A DNA stretch of 42,870 nt from Clostridia bacterium (GCA_017456765.1 JAFTIR010000015.1:1-42870), one strand, 5' to 3'; positions 30,296 to 39,735 are shown, counted from the stretch's first letter. Numbers and translations: made by a program. The notes: generated from the sequence alone by a model not told the origin.

Positions 30296-32251
30296 TTTTG
30301 CCTTTTCGGCACGTCGCTTTTTTGCGGTATCAGAGCCTTTGCCCTTTTTCACACCGGATTTTTTCTTTTCGCCGTATTTTGAAGCGGCCTTTTTTGCGTC
30401 GCGAGAATGTGCTTTTGACGGCGAAGAATCTCTGAAAGAGTGCGGAAGAAGACACTTTGCATCGTCTCTTCCCGAAAGCTTTATTGCCTGCATCACAGCG
30501 TCCCTGTTTTCGGGACGCGTTGACTGCAGAAGCGCTCTCTGCATCTTCTTTTCGTTATAGTCACGCGGTACGTAAACGCTTTTTCCCGTAAACGGGTCAA
30601 TGCCTGTATAGTACATGGTAGTCGCTGCCGTTCCGGGGGTAGGATAAAAATCCTGAACCTGTTCGGGACGCACATTTTTCTTTTTCAGATAAAGTGCAAG
30701 GTCAACTGCTTCATTAAGTGTACTTCCCGGGTGGGAGGACATGAGGTAGGGGACAAGATACTGTTCCTTGCCTGCCTTTTTGCATAGGTCAAAATATTTA
30801 TCGCAGAATCTGTCGTAAACTCTGACAGGGGGTTTACCCATGTAGGACAAAACCCTGTCGGAAATGTGTTCCGGAGCAACCTTGAGCTGACCGCTTACAT
30901 GATGATTTACAAGCCTTTTGAGAAAGGCATCGTTTTTGTCGTATATTGCATAGTCAAATCTTACGCCGCTTCGAACGAACACCTTTTTTATTTTTGGAAT
31001 AGATGAGAGTTCTTCAAGAAGCTCTACATATTCCGTGTGGTCAACAATTAAGTTTTTGCAGGGTTCGGGTGCAAGGCAACGCCTGTTTTTGCATACGCCT
31101 TTTTTGCCGTCTCGCACTGCTTTACAGGGACCGTATCTGAAATTTGCGGTAGGACCGCCCACATCGTGAACGTAACCCTTAAAGCCGGGGAGCGTTGTAA
31201 GAAGCTTTGCTTCTTCGATTACCGATTCCTTGCTTCGTGAAACAACATTTCTTCCTTGATGAAAGGCTATTGCACAGAAAGCACAGCCACCAAAACATCC
31301 TCGGTTGTGAGTGATTGAGAATTCAACTTCATCTATTGCGGAAATTCCGCCCACCTGGTCGTATATGGGATGCCATGTTCTTGTAAATGGCAGAGCATAC
31401 ACCTCGTCCATTTCCTCGCGTGTAAGAAGATGCGATGGAGGATTCTGTATAAGTTTTTTGCCGTCATAGTATTCAATGATTGCTTTACCGTCAACAGGGT
31501 CCATGTTCTGATACTGGATGCTGAAGGCATCGGCATATTTTTTCTTGTCTGTTTTTAATTCGTCATAGGAATAGGTGTCGATGTATTCAAACTTGGGTTC
31601 AAAATCAAGAGGCGCGGTTACCACCGTTCCCCTAACATCTCTTATCTTTTTAACAGGCACACCCTTGTCAAGAAGTTTTGCTATTTCTGGTATGCTTTTT
31701 TCTCCCATACCGTAGCTGAGAATATCGGCACCCGAGTCTATAAGAACGCTTCTTCTCACCTTGTCGTCCCAGTAGTCGTAGTGGGCAAAACGGCGAAGCG
31801 ATGCTTCTACTCCGCCTATAATTATAGGAACATCTCCGTAGGCCTGTCTTATTCTGTTGCAGTAGACAATTACTGCCCTGTCGGGACGAAGCCCTGCTTT
31901 TTTTTCGGGGGAGTAGTAGTCCTCACTTCTTCTTTTCTTTGCGGCGGTGTAGTGGCATACCATGGAGTCAATGTTTCCGCTTGAAACGAGAAAACCAAGT
32001 CTCGGTTTTCCGAACACACACACTCCCTTGCCGCTTCCGTCTTTGTAAGAGGTCTTAAAATCGGGCTGCGGAATTATTCCAACACTAAAGCCGCATTTTT
32101 CGAGAATCCTGCCTATTATAGCCGTGCCGAAGGAAGGGTGGTCGACATAAGCATCACCCGAAACATATACGAAATCTACCTGTGAGATACCTTCGGGAAG
32201 CTCCGACGGAGATACTGGCAGCGGCTTTTTCGCAAGATTCACCAAACTCAT
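30287..32251 (-). CDS. ygiQ: YgiQ family radical SAM protein
   Basis: A 654-residue UPF0313 protein. The N-terminal region (about 25-200) is the cobalamin-binding-like part with YVSGDAYVDHPSFG and IIIGGVEASLRR. The radical SAM core follows, with the cluster motif NRGCFGGCAFC (Cys319, Cys323, Cys326). The C-terminal tail beyond about 590 is very Lys/Arg/Ser-rich. The reaction is unknown. AAGAGG precedes the ATG. It starts 26 bases after dnaA and is probably cotranscribed with it. Confidence 0.95.
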   Translation of the reverse strand: MSLVNLAKKPLPVSPSELPEGISQVDFVYVSGDAYVDHPSFGTAIIGRILEKCGFSVGIIPQPDFKTSYKDGSGKGVCVFGKPRLGFLVSSGNIDSMVCHYTAAKKRRSEDYYSPEKKAGLRPDRAVIVYCNRIRQAYGDVPIIIGGVEASLRRFAHYDYWDDKVRRSVLIDSGADILSYGMGEKSIPEIAKLLDKGVPVKKIRDVRGTVVTAPLDFEPKFEYIDTYSYDELKTDKKKYADAFSIQYQNMDPVDGKAIIEYYDGKKLIQNPPSHLLTREEMDEVYALPFTRTWHPIYDQVGGISAIDEVEFSITHNRGCFGGCAFCAIAFHQGRNVVSRSKESVIEEAKLLTTLPGFKGYVHDVGGPTANFRYGPCKAVRDGKKGVCKNRRCLAPEPCKNLIVDHTEYVELLEELSSIPKIKKVFVRSGVRFDYAIYDKNDAFLKRLVNHHVSGQLKVAPEHISDRVLSYMGKPPVRVYDRFCDKYFDLCKKAGKEQYLVPYLMSSHPGSTLNEAVDLALYLKKKNVRPEQVQDFYPTPGTAATTMYYTGIDPFTGKSVYVPRDYNEKKMQRALLQSTRPENRDAVMQAIKLSGRDDAKCLLPHSFRDSSPSKAHSRDAKKAASKYGEKKKSGVKKGKGSDTAKKRRAEKAKQK

Positions 32252-32277
32252 ATTTTACCTCTTACTTCTTACTTATC

Positions 32278-33732
32278 CTATGTTCCCGATTTTATTTCGC
32301 GTATAAGCTCGTTTATTGTGTTTTCAAATGCGGGAGAGGATTTGATTTGCTTTTCTATATTTTCGACCGAGGACATGATTGTTGTATGGTCACGGTTGAG
32401 AAGTTTTCCTATGGAGGCAAGAGGCATGTCCACAAGTTTTCTGATAAGGTATACGGCAATGTGTCTTGAATTTGCAATATCCTTTGAACGCTTGCTGCTC
32501 TTTATGTCTTCTTCGGGGACACCGTATTTCTGTGAAACGAAACTTAGTATTTTTGCAGGAGTCACTGCCTGTGCCATATTTGTAAGCACGTCATTAACGG
32601 CTGTTTTTGCGTGGCTCATGTTAATCTCTTCGCCTTGTATGTAAGCAAGTGCTCTCATTTTTTTGAGCGCGCCCTCAATCTGTCTTACATTGTCCTTTAT
32701 GTTTTCACCGAGGTACATAAGTACATCGTTAGGTACGTCAATTCCGAGAGATGAAGCCTTTCTTTTAAGAATGGCAACTCTCAACTCAAGGTCGGGTGCC
32801 TGAATGTCGGTAATAAAGCCTGATTCAAAGCGTGAACGAAGTCTTTCTTCCAGCTGGTGCATGTCCTTGGGAGGACGGTCTGAGGACAGAACAATCTGCT
32901 TTCCCGATTCGTAGAGCTTGTCAAAGGTGTGGAAGAATTCCTCTTGCACACTTGCTTTTCCTGCTATAAACTGAATGTCGTCAACAATAAGCATATCGGC
33001 ATTTCTGTATTTTTCGCGGAATGCAACAGGCGTTTTGTTTGCAAGAGCTTCGATAAGCTCGTTCATGAAATCTTCGCCCTTTACAAAAATAATATTGAAA
33101 TCGGGGTGACGTGATGTAAGGTCTCTTGTTATTGCATAGAGAAGGTGTGTTTTTCCAAGACCGGGGTCGCCGTAAAGAAATAGTGGGTTAAGCCCGGAAC
33201 CTGCAGGGTCCTGAGCAACTGTTCTTGCTGTTGTATAGGCGGTCTTGTTGGAATTGCCCACAACGAAATTGTCAAAGGTGTATTCGGGAAGAAAACCGGG
33301 AGAATTCCGGGAAACGATAACGTTTGAGGAAAGTTCCTCTCCGGCACCCATAATTTCCTTTGAAACAAAGCTGCTGTCTGACATAGGAAAAGCATTTGCA
33401 GCAGCCTTCTTTTCGTAAGGCTCTTTTTCGTCATTTTCCTTTGTTATAACCTCTGCAAGACGGCTTTCAAATGAATCCTTTTCGATTGAAATGGGCACGA
33501 TTCTTACTTCAAAGCCGAGTATTTCTGCCATAACCTTCTTTATATCGTCAAGATACCTTGTGTTGATTATATTCTGCTTGAAGTCGTTCTCAATCTGAAA
33601 ATATGCAGTATCCTTACTCAGCACCTTAAGTATCATGCTGCCGAACCAGAGGTTCATTGAAATATCCGAAAAGCCAAGCTGCTTTTGGAGATTTACCTTC
33701 GCCATTTCCCAGATTTCGTTTTCGTTTGTCAC
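32278..33732 (-). CDS. dnaA: Chromosomal replication initiator DnaA
   Basis: A 484-residue AAA+ protein: domain I at 1-85, a charged linker, domain III with YTFDNFVVGNSN, Walker A GDPGLGKTH (188-196) and Walker B LIVDDIQFI (Asp251/252), and domain IV with the DnaA-box binding segment LLNRDHTTIMSSVENI. It unwinds oriC and loads helicase. The start is GTG at 33732: AAAGGAAG is 6 bases upstream, and domain I then starts as in relatives; an ATG 33 bases upstream has no ribosome site. dnaN, recF and gyrB are not next to it. ygiQ follows instead. Confidence 0.96.
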   Translation of the reverse strand: MTNENEIWEMAKVNLQKQLGFSDISMNLWFGSMILKVLSKDTAYFQIENDFKQNIINTRYLDDIKKVMAEILGFEVRIVPISIEKDSFESRLAEVITKENDEKEPYEKKAAANAFPMSDSSFVSKEIMGAGEELSSNVIVSRNSPGFLPEYTFDNFVVGNSNKTAYTTARTVAQDPAGSGLNPLFLYGDPGLGKTHLLYAITRDLTSRHPDFNIIFVKGEDFMNELIEALANKTPVAFREKYRNADMLIVDDIQFIAGKASVQEEFFHTFDKLYESGKQIVLSSDRPPKDMHQLEERLRSRFESGFITDIQAPDLELRVAILKRKASSLGIDVPNDVLMYLGENIKDNVRQIEGALKKMRALAYIQGEEINMSHAKTAVNDVLTNMAQAVTPAKILSFVSQKYGVPEEDIKSSKRSKDIANSRHIAVYLIRKLVDMPLASIGKLLNRDHTTIMSSVENIEKQIKSSPAFENTINELIREIKSGT

Positions 33733-33802
33733 GTCATTCTTCCTTTCATGCGGATAATATTCCATTCTACATAATAAAGTCTAATAATAAATTACATAAA
33801 GT

Positions 33803-33831
33803 ATTATATCAACAAAATGTGCATAAGTCAA
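33803..33831 (-). promoter_or_regulatory. dnaA promoter with internal DnaA box
   Basis: TTGACT (33831-33826), 17 bp, TATAAT (33808-33803) on the - strand. The spacer holds TTATGCACA (33826-33818), a match to the DnaA box TTATNCACA that touches the -35. Confidence 0.85.
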
Positions 33832-33872
33832 TTGTTCATTTTTACCGAATTTCTTGTCGATATTTCTCCGCC

Positions 33873-33901
33873 TTGATTTTTGGCTTGAAATATGTTAAAA
33901 T
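33873..33901 (+). promoter_or_regulatory. Promoter of addB
   Basis: TTGATT (33873-33878), 17 bp, TAAAAT (33896-33901). Transcription would start near 33908, after the ATG at 33892, which supports a later start for addB. Confidence 0.65.
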
Positions 33902-33933
33902 GTGATAAGTTCAAGATGCGGAGGAAACAGCCT

Positions 33934-36900
33934 GTGTTTTACAGAATATTCGGAAAGAACGGACACGGAAAAACAGAATATGTATATAACAGACTTTCAG
34001 AATGTGTAAAGGAACGTCGTAAGGCTTTTCTTGTTGTGCCCGAACAGAGTGCGGTGATGACCGAAAAGCAGATAATAAAAAGACTTGGCGGAAAGTCAAA
34101 TCTCTATGTTGAGGTTATTAACTTCAAACGCCTTTGCAACAGAGTTTTCAGGGAGCTTGGCTCTCTTACGTCCACGCATCTTGATGAGGGCGCCAAGAAA
34201 ATGCTGATGCTCATGACTCTCGAAGAAATTTCTCCATATCTCAGAGAATACGGAAAAAGTGCCGAAAGTGCCGAGTTTGCGGCCAAGGCTATATCTTTTG
34301 TGAATGAAATGAAAAACTGCAGGGTTTCTGCAGCAAAGCTCGAAAATGTTGCGGACAAGCTCTCGGCTGATGCCTCTTCGGGCGCAGTGTCGGCAAAGCT
34401 CTTTGACCTCGCACTCATTTCAGAAGCGTATAACCAAAAGCTGTTGGAAATTCCCGGGGTATGTGGGGATATTTATGAAAAACTCTGTGAAAAGCTGAGA
34501 GAAAACAGCTTTTTTGAGGGTTGCGACGTATTTTTTGATTCTTTCTACGGCTTTACTCAAAGAGAGTATGAAATTATTTCTCTCGTTGCAGAGCAGGCGG
34601 ATAATACGTATGTAACCTTTTCCTGCGACATGAATAGTGATGACGATATGTTTGAGAGAAGCAAGAAGGCATCTGCCGTCTGCCTTAAAATTGCAGAACA
34701 GACGGGCTGTAATGTCAGTGATGTGGAGCTTTGCGAAAACTTCAGACATAAAGAAAACTCAGACCTATTCCTTTTCTCAAAGAGCTTTGGTTCAAAATCG
34801 CTGACGGCAGGAAAGGCGGACAATACATCTGATGGAAGCATAAGGCTTGTTCTTTGCAGAAACATATATGATGAAGCAAAATTTGCCGCAAGCAGAGTTT
34901 TGGAGCTTGTAAGAGGCGGTGCGGCTTTTTCGGATATTGCCGTTTGTGCAAAAAACACATCTGACTATATCGGCGTTATTGATACATTCTTTGAAAAGGC
35001 AAACATTCCTCTTGGTACCGACATACCCGAAACTCTTGCCCAAAGCGCTCTTTTTGAACTTGTCAATTCAGCTCTTGAGGCATCGGCAACATTCTCTTCC
35101 CGTTTTGTAATAAGGTATGTTAAAACAGGAATTTGCGGACTTTCAGAGCTTGAGGCGGACCTGTTTGAAACGTATGTAAGAGCATGGGATATTTCACCGT
35201 CGCTGATGAGGCAGGATGAGGACTGGACGATGAATCCTGACGGATATGTTGACTCTGAGCCTGACGAATATACTCTGTATGTAGTGAACAGAGCGAGAAA
35301 GAAAATGCAGACCTGTCTTTTGTCACTTGCAGAGAATGTGAAAAACGCTGTTACTGTCAAAGATTTCTGCATGGCGGTATACAATCTTTTGCAGGATATT
35401 AAACGTGTTTGCGAAAATGAAACCTTTGACGATGGAAATGAGGGTGTAAGCAAAGCACTTCTATATGAATGTCTTGACAGCTTTGTGTCTTTTGCAGGGG
35501 AGGAAAAAATAACCCTTTCGCGTTTTGCAAATCTCTTTAAAAACTGCGGAGCGGATTATGATACGGGACATATACCTGCCCGTTCCGATGAGGTGCGTTT
35601 TTCAAGCGTTGACCTTATGCGGTGTGAAAATGTAAAGCACATTATACTTCTCGGAGTAAACAACGGAGTTTTTCCGTCTGCTTGTACGGGTACGGGACTT
35701 GTTTCGGATGCAGAAAAACAGATACTAAAAAAAGAGGGAATTGAGCTTTCGGAAGACTCGGGAGAACTCGTTTTTGATGAGCTGTTCCTTGCGTATAATG
35801 CTGTCACAAGTGCAAAGGAAAGCTGTTATATTTCGTATCTTGCCGAGGATTTGTCATCCTCAGATATGTATCCTTCGGTAATTGTAAATGCAGTCGGAAG
35901 AATTACGGGATGTGAAACTTTGGTTTATAAACCTGATGATATTCTGAACTCATATGCAGGAAATGAGCTTTTGTTTGAAGAGTATTTCTCAATGAGCCCG
36001 GGAGAGAAAAAGAATACCCTGAAAAAATATTTTTCCGAGAGGGAAGATTATAAGCAAAGAGTGGATATGCTTTCTTCCTCTCTGTCACAAAACGATTACC
36101 TCGACAAGTCTACGACAGACCTCATGTACGCAAACACAATTGTTACAAGCTATTCGAGACTCGAAAAAATGGCAGGCTGTCCTTTTTCACACTTCTGTAC
36201 CTACATACTGAAACTGAAGCCTGAACCAAAAGCCACTCTCGGACCGTCTGAGGCGGGTTCGATTATGCACAAAATTCTGGAGGAGCTTGTTCCTTTGCTG
36301 TGCAGACAGAAAGATGACGGAACATTTCCCGACGAAAAAGAGGCAAAGGAGCTTGTGTCAAAGCTTCTTCGCGAGCACCTGTCCCGCCTTGCAAGAACAG
36401 ACCTTTCAAAACTTCCCAAAAGATTTGTTTACCTGTATAACAGACTTTCAAGAATACTCTTTGAAATGGCAGTAAACATTGTAAGGGAACTCAGGATAAC
36501 GAAATTCGAACCCCGCGATTTTGAACTGAGCATATCAACCGATGCTGAAATAAAGCCTATTCCCATCGACCTTGGGGACGGATGTACCCTGTATATTGTC
36601 GGACAGGTTGACAGGGTTGATGTCTATGAGAAAGACGGAGTAAGCTATATCAAAATCGTCGATTATAAGACGGGTAAAAAAGTTTTTAAGATGAAGGATA
36701 TAAAATGCGGATTCAATCTGCAGATGCTTTTGTATCTTGCATCAATTGTCTCCGGAGGAAAGGAAAAGTATGGCGACAACATTGTTCCGGCAGGAGTTCT
36801 CTATTCAAATGTTATTTCAACTGCACTTTCGTTTTCGCTGGGAGAAGATGATATAGAGGAAAAAGCAAAGGAAACTTCAAAGCCCGTTTCAAGCGGAATT

Positions 36901-37206
36901 TTCCTTTCGGACGAGAAAATCCTTTTTGCAATGGATTCCACGGAGAACAGCCTGTATCTTCCAATAGGAAGAAAAGACGGAGTCCCGACAAAGAAAGAGG
37001 CGCTCGCAAATCTTGAGGAAATGGGAGAGCTTCTGAATTTTGCACTCCTGACATCAAAGGAACTTGCAAAGGAAATGAGAAATGGACTTAAATCGGTTTC
37101 TCCGTTTGACGGCAAGGCCAACGGCGTGGATATTGACCCTTGTCGGTACTGTGATATGAAAAACGTTTGCATGAAAGATAAGGTGCAGCCTTTGGATGAA
37201 AATTAA
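33934..37206 (+). CDS. addB: ATP-dependent helicase/nuclease subunit B (AddB)
   Basis: A 1090-residue protein. The N-terminal degenerate helicase starts FYRIFGKNGHGKTEYV (Walker A 7-14). The C-terminal RecB-type nuclease domain follows, with DYKTGKK and the LQMLLYLA segment near 905-930. Four cysteines of the iron-sulfur staple are in place: Cys749 (GCPFSHF) and Cys1070, Cys1073, Cys1079 (CRYCDMKNVC). With AddA it processes double-strand ends and recognises Chi. The start is GTG at 33934 after CGGAGGAAACAGCCT; earlier ATGs lie upstream of the predicted transcription start or lack a ribosome site. addA, normally the next gene, is missing from the window. Confidence 0.93.
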   Translation: MFYRIFGKNGHGKTEYVYNRLSECVKERRKAFLVVPEQSAVMTEKQIIKRLGGKSNLYVEVINFKRLCNRVFRELGSLTSTHLDEGAKKMLMLMTLEEISPYLREYGKSAESAEFAAKAISFVNEMKNCRVSAAKLENVADKLSADASSGAVSAKLFDLALISEAYNQKLLEIPGVCGDIYEKLCEKLRENSFFEGCDVFFDSFYGFTQREYEIISLVAEQADNTYVTFSCDMNSDDDMFERSKKASAVCLKIAEQTGCNVSDVELCENFRHKENSDLFLFSKSFGSKSLTAGKADNTSDGSIRLVLCRNIYDEAKFAASRVLELVRGGAAFSDIAVCAKNTSDYIGVIDTFFEKANIPLGTDIPETLAQSALFELVNSALEASATFSSRFVIRYVKTGICGLSELEADLFETYVRAWDISPSLMRQDEDWTMNPDGYVDSEPDEYTLYVVNRARKKMQTCLLSLAENVKNAVTVKDFCMAVYNLLQDIKRVCENETFDDGNEGVSKALLYECLDSFVSFAGEEKITLSRFANLFKNCGADYDTGHIPARSDEVRFSSVDLMRCENVKHIILLGVNNGVFPSACTGTGLVSDAEKQILKKEGIELSEDSGELVFDELFLAYNAVTSAKESCYISYLAEDLSSSDMYPSVIVNAVGRITGCETLVYKPDDILNSYAGNELLFEEYFSMSPGEKKNTLKKYFSEREDYKQRVDMLSSSLSQNDYLDKSTTDLMYANTIVTSYSRLEKMAGCPFSHFCTYILKLKPEPKATLGPSEAGSIMHKILEELVPLLCRQKDDGTFPDEKEAKELVSKLLREHLSRLARTDLSKLPKRFVYLYNRLSRILFEMAVNIVRELRITKFEPRDFELSISTDAEIKPIPIDLGDGCTLYIVGQVDRVDVYEKDGVSYIKIVDYKTGKKVFKMKDIKCGFNLQMLLYLASIVSGGKEKYGDNIVPAGVLYSNVISTALSFSLGEDDIEEKAKETSKPVSSGIFLSDEKILFAMDSTENSLYLPIGRKDGVPTKKEALANLEEMGELLNFALLTSKELAKEMRNGLKSVSPFDGKANGVDIDPCRYCDMKNVCMKDKVQPLDEN

Positions 37207-37209
37207 ACC

Positions 37210-37238
37210 TTGACAGAACTTTAAACTTGGGGTATAAT
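37210..37238 (+). promoter_or_regulatory. Consensus promoter of the zinc-ribbon membrane protein gene
   Basis: TTGACA (37210-37215), 17 bp, TATAAT (37233-37238), beginning 4 bases after the addB stop. Confidence 0.9.
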
Positions 37239-37275
37239 TTTATCATAAAATAACGTGAATGTGAGGAATATGAAA

Positions 37276-38424
37276 ATGAGTAAAATTTGTACAAACTGTT
37301 CTGCCCAGCTTTCTGATGTGGCAAAGTTCTGCTCAAAGTGCGGTCAAAGGGTTCCGGAAGAAGTGGTTTCCGATTTACATATTGAAAATGAGGAGCAAAA
37401 GCAGGAGGCTGAATGTGTTCAGCCCGAACAGCCCCAGGTTGAACAGCCTGTTGAGTCTGAACCGGCTGAAGAGGTAATTCAACCCGAGCAGGAAGTGCTT
37501 GCACAAGAGGTTCAACCCGAACAGCCGCAGTATGAGCAACCCGCTCAACCAAGTCCTGCAGTTGCCGATGCTCCCGTGATGACACCTAAGGATATGAAAA
37601 AAGCAATGAAGCAGCAGCTGAAGGCGTCAAAGGAAGCGGAAAAAGAAGCGAAGAAGGCAGAAATTGAAGCAAAGAAATCGGAGGCTGCTCAGCAGAAGGC
37701 TATGTACAAGCAGAATCTGCGTGCAACAAAGGTAACTGCTCTCGGCGTGTTGGCAGCGATTGTTCTCAGTGTTTTTCTTGTTTTGAACCTTGTTGCTTGT
37801 TTTGCTCTTTCGTTATGTCTCGGAGTTACCTGCTCGGATGCAAGCGATATTGAAGTAAGTGTTGGCAGTGAGGTAATGCCTGTTGATAATTTATTGGAAT
37901 CGGTTGGCGGTCTTAATGACGAAAAACTGAAAGAGCTTGCAGAATCACTTTTGGATGAAAACGGTGATATTGTCATAAAGGCAGGAGATAAGAACTTTAG
38001 TATGCACATTGCCGAAGAAACATTGAATGTTACCAAGGAGGTTGTTCTCTCTGAAAGCGGTGTTTCCGGCATGATTCTTGATTCCGTGGAAAAATACATG
38101 GGCGTAGCAAGGATAGGTGTTTTGTCAGCTATGGGTTATGTTGCCATTGTTGTAATAATTCTTGTTGTGCTTATAATGCTGTCACTCGCAAGAAAGAGAA
38201 GAGCTTTTGTGCTTCCCGGTATCATTTTCTTGCTTGTCGGTTTGGTTTCTCTTGTGGCTTCTGCAATCAGTGTAATACTTCCTGATGTCATTGGTCAACT
38301 TGGATTAGACTCAATACTTTCACTTAATAATTTGGTTGCTTGCGCACTTATAACCTCGGCAACCATGTCGGTGATTGGTGTTATATTTGTAGCAATAGGA
38401 GCTACAGCAAAGAAGCGCGCATAA
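37276..38424 (+). CDS. Zinc-ribbon membrane protein with Pro/Glu/Gln-rich linker
   Basis: A 382-residue protein: an N-terminal zinc ribbon (Cys5, Cys8, Cys19, Cys22: CTNC and CSKC), then about 65 residues of imperfect QPEQPQVEQP-type repeats, then a Lys/Glu/Ala coiled coil (about 100-145). Four hydrophobic segments follow: about 152-180, 278-300, 308-332 and 343-375, separated by an exported-looking acidic loop of about 95 residues after the first. This layout is known among Clostridial proteins of unknown function, where the ribbon is cytoplasmic. I use the ATG at 37276, 9 bases from GAGG. It is monocistronic, with its own consensus promoter. Confidence 0.85.
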   Translation: MSKICTNCSAQLSDVAKFCSKCGQRVPEEVVSDLHIENEEQKQEAECVQPEQPQVEQPVESEPAEEVIQPEQEVLAQEVQPEQPQYEQPAQPSPAVADAPVMTPKDMKKAMKQQLKASKEAEKEAKKAEIEAKKSEAAQQKAMYKQNLRATKVTALGVLAAIVLSVFLVLNLVACFALSLCLGVTCSDASDIEVSVGSEVMPVDNLLESVGGLNDEKLKELAESLLDENGDIVIKAGDKNFSMHIAEETLNVTKEVVLSESGVSGMILDSVEKYMGVARIGVLSAMGYVAIVVIILVVLIMLSLARKRRAFVLPGIIFLLVGLVSLVASAISVILPDVIGQLGLDSILSLNNLVACALITSATMSVIGVIFVAIGATAKKRA

Positions 38425-38437
38425 TTTATAAGTTTCA

Positions 38438-38472
38438 AAAAGCTTTGCGGGGAAAATTCGCAAGGCTTTTTT
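38438..38472 (+). terminator. Terminator of the zinc-ribbon protein gene
   Basis: AAAGCTTTGCG (38439-38449) pairs with CGCAAGGCTTT (38459-38468, one G-U), then T's. Confidence 0.8.
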
Positions 38473-38515
38473 CTTTGCAACAGATAATTTTGACGAAATC
38501 GGTTTTTCATATAAG

Positions 38516-38548
38516 TCACCTCATTGTAATATTATTTTTATGAGGTGA
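38516..38548 (+). promoter_or_regulatory. Inverted repeat that can hide the ribosome site
   Basis: TCACCTCAT (38516-38524) is the exact complement of ATGAGGTGA (38540-38548), which contains the GAGGTG ribosome site of the peptidase gene. The loop is 15 bases. The pairing would block translation initiation. Confidence 0.6.
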
Positions 38549-38552
38549 TTTT

Positions 38553-39641
38553 ATGATTTGCGAGCGAAATGCGAGATTTCCTTTGTCGGAGCATGTTTTC
38601 CGTCCCCACTACAATGGCGGAGTAAACTTTGAAGTAAACAGGGTTTCGGGTTACACTCCGTCGATGTTGAGACATGCTTATGCCTTCTCTTCCTCGTTTA
38701 CGGGAAAGGGCGTAAAAATAGCTGTTGTTGTCGCACTTGACAATGTGGGAATTGAGGAAAACATGGCGATGTTCTGCCACCAATTTTCTCTTCCTGTCCC
38801 TGTAATGTCGGTTTATTATCCTGACGGCAGGGCAGAGAATACCTCCCGTAACTGGCTTGTGGAGTCAAGCCTTGATACCCAGTGGGCACATGTGTTTGCT
38901 CCGGATGCGGAAATTCTGGTAGTTTTTGCTATTGATGCAAGGGTTGAAAGCCTGCTTTCCGCCGCACGGTATGCAAGTGAAACACTTGGAGCTGATATTG
39001 TTTCCATGAGCTTTGGAACAGAGGAGTCTGGAGTTGATGAAAACCTTACTTCTTTTATGTCGGATGCAAAGAGTGTTTTTGTTGCTTCCTCGGGTGACAG
39101 AGGTGGGATTGTCAGTTTCCCCTCAAGCTCGCCGAATTGCATAAGCGTAGGCGGAACCAATCTGGTGCTAAATAATGCAGGAACATCGAGAATTCTGGAA
39201 ACGGCGTGGACGGGTGGCGGAGGAGGTAAAAGTGATGTTTTTGAAATACCGCCGTGGCAAGGACGTTTCTTTAATATTTACGGCATGGCGGAGGGAATGA
39301 GGGGTACGCCGGACGTTTCGATGATGGCGAACTTGAATCCGGGAGCTGCGGCGTATGTTGCACAGCTTGGAGGATGGACAACTGTTGGCGGAACCAGCTT
39401 TGCCTGTGCTTGCTTTGTGGGGATATGTGCTTGTATCAAAGAGAAAAACAATGAAATAAAGACAAGCTCCGATATGCAGTATTTTCTTTACGGCAAGGCA
39501 GGAAACGTGAGATATGATACTCCTCAGTACAATTTCAATGACATAACTCTCGGCAGAAGTGGCTCGTTTTATGCTCAGGTCGGTTGGGATTTTGCAAGCG
39601 GTCTGGGAAGCCCTGTTATAAATCAGCTTTTACAGGACTGA
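38553..39641 (+). CDS. S53 (sedolisin)-like serine peptidase without prodomain
   Basis: A 362-residue protein with a subtilisin/sedolisin fold. S53 hallmarks are visible: Glu104 and Asp108 in NWLVESSLDTQW, the oxyanion Asp182 in ASSGDRGG, WTGGGGGKS, and the nucleophile Ser282 in VGGTSFACA. A C-terminal calcium site with Asp330 and the GWDFASGLGSP (Asp346) motif follows. Sedolisins are acid proteases normally made with a large activation prodomain. Here the sequence starts within 40 residues of the catalytic fold and has no signal peptide, so it may be cytoplasmic or use other export. A canonical SGTS is replaced by GGTS, and CAC follows. Its start is set by GAGGTG. A weak hairpin lies at 39667-39684. 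Confidence 0.85.
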   Translation: MICERNARFPLSEHVFRPHYNGGVNFEVNRVSGYTPSMLRHAYAFSSSFTGKGVKIAVVVALDNVGIEENMAMFCHQFSLPVPVMSVYYPDGRAENTSRNWLVESSLDTQWAHVFAPDAEILVVFAIDARVESLLSAARYASETLGADIVSMSFGTEESGVDENLTSFMSDAKSVFVASSGDRGGIVSFPSSSPNCISVGGTNLVLNNAGTSRILETAWTGGGGGKSDVFEIPPWQGRFFNIYGMAEGMRGTPDVSMMANLNPGAAAYVAQLGGWTTVGGTSFACACFVGICACIKEKNNEIKTSSDMQYFLYGKAGNVRYDTPQYNFNDITLGRSGSFYAQVGWDFASGLGSPVINQLLQD

Positions 39642-39707
39642 TTTGTACAGATTTCCGGTGTTTCATAAAAGTTTTGGAACTTTTACTCTGAAATTTTGCA
39701 AACCCTA

Positions 39708-39735
39708 TTGTTATTTCTCTCAAAATATGTATAAT
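39708..39735 (+). promoter_or_regulatory. Promoter of murD and downstream genes
   Basis: TTGTTA (39708-39713), 16 bp, TATAAT (39730-39735). Confidence 0.65.

Noticed and set aside
33733..33933. Possible replication origin next to dnaA
   Set aside because: Only one DnaA box is seen, and it lies within the dnaA promoter. An origin would need a cluster of boxes and an unwinding element.
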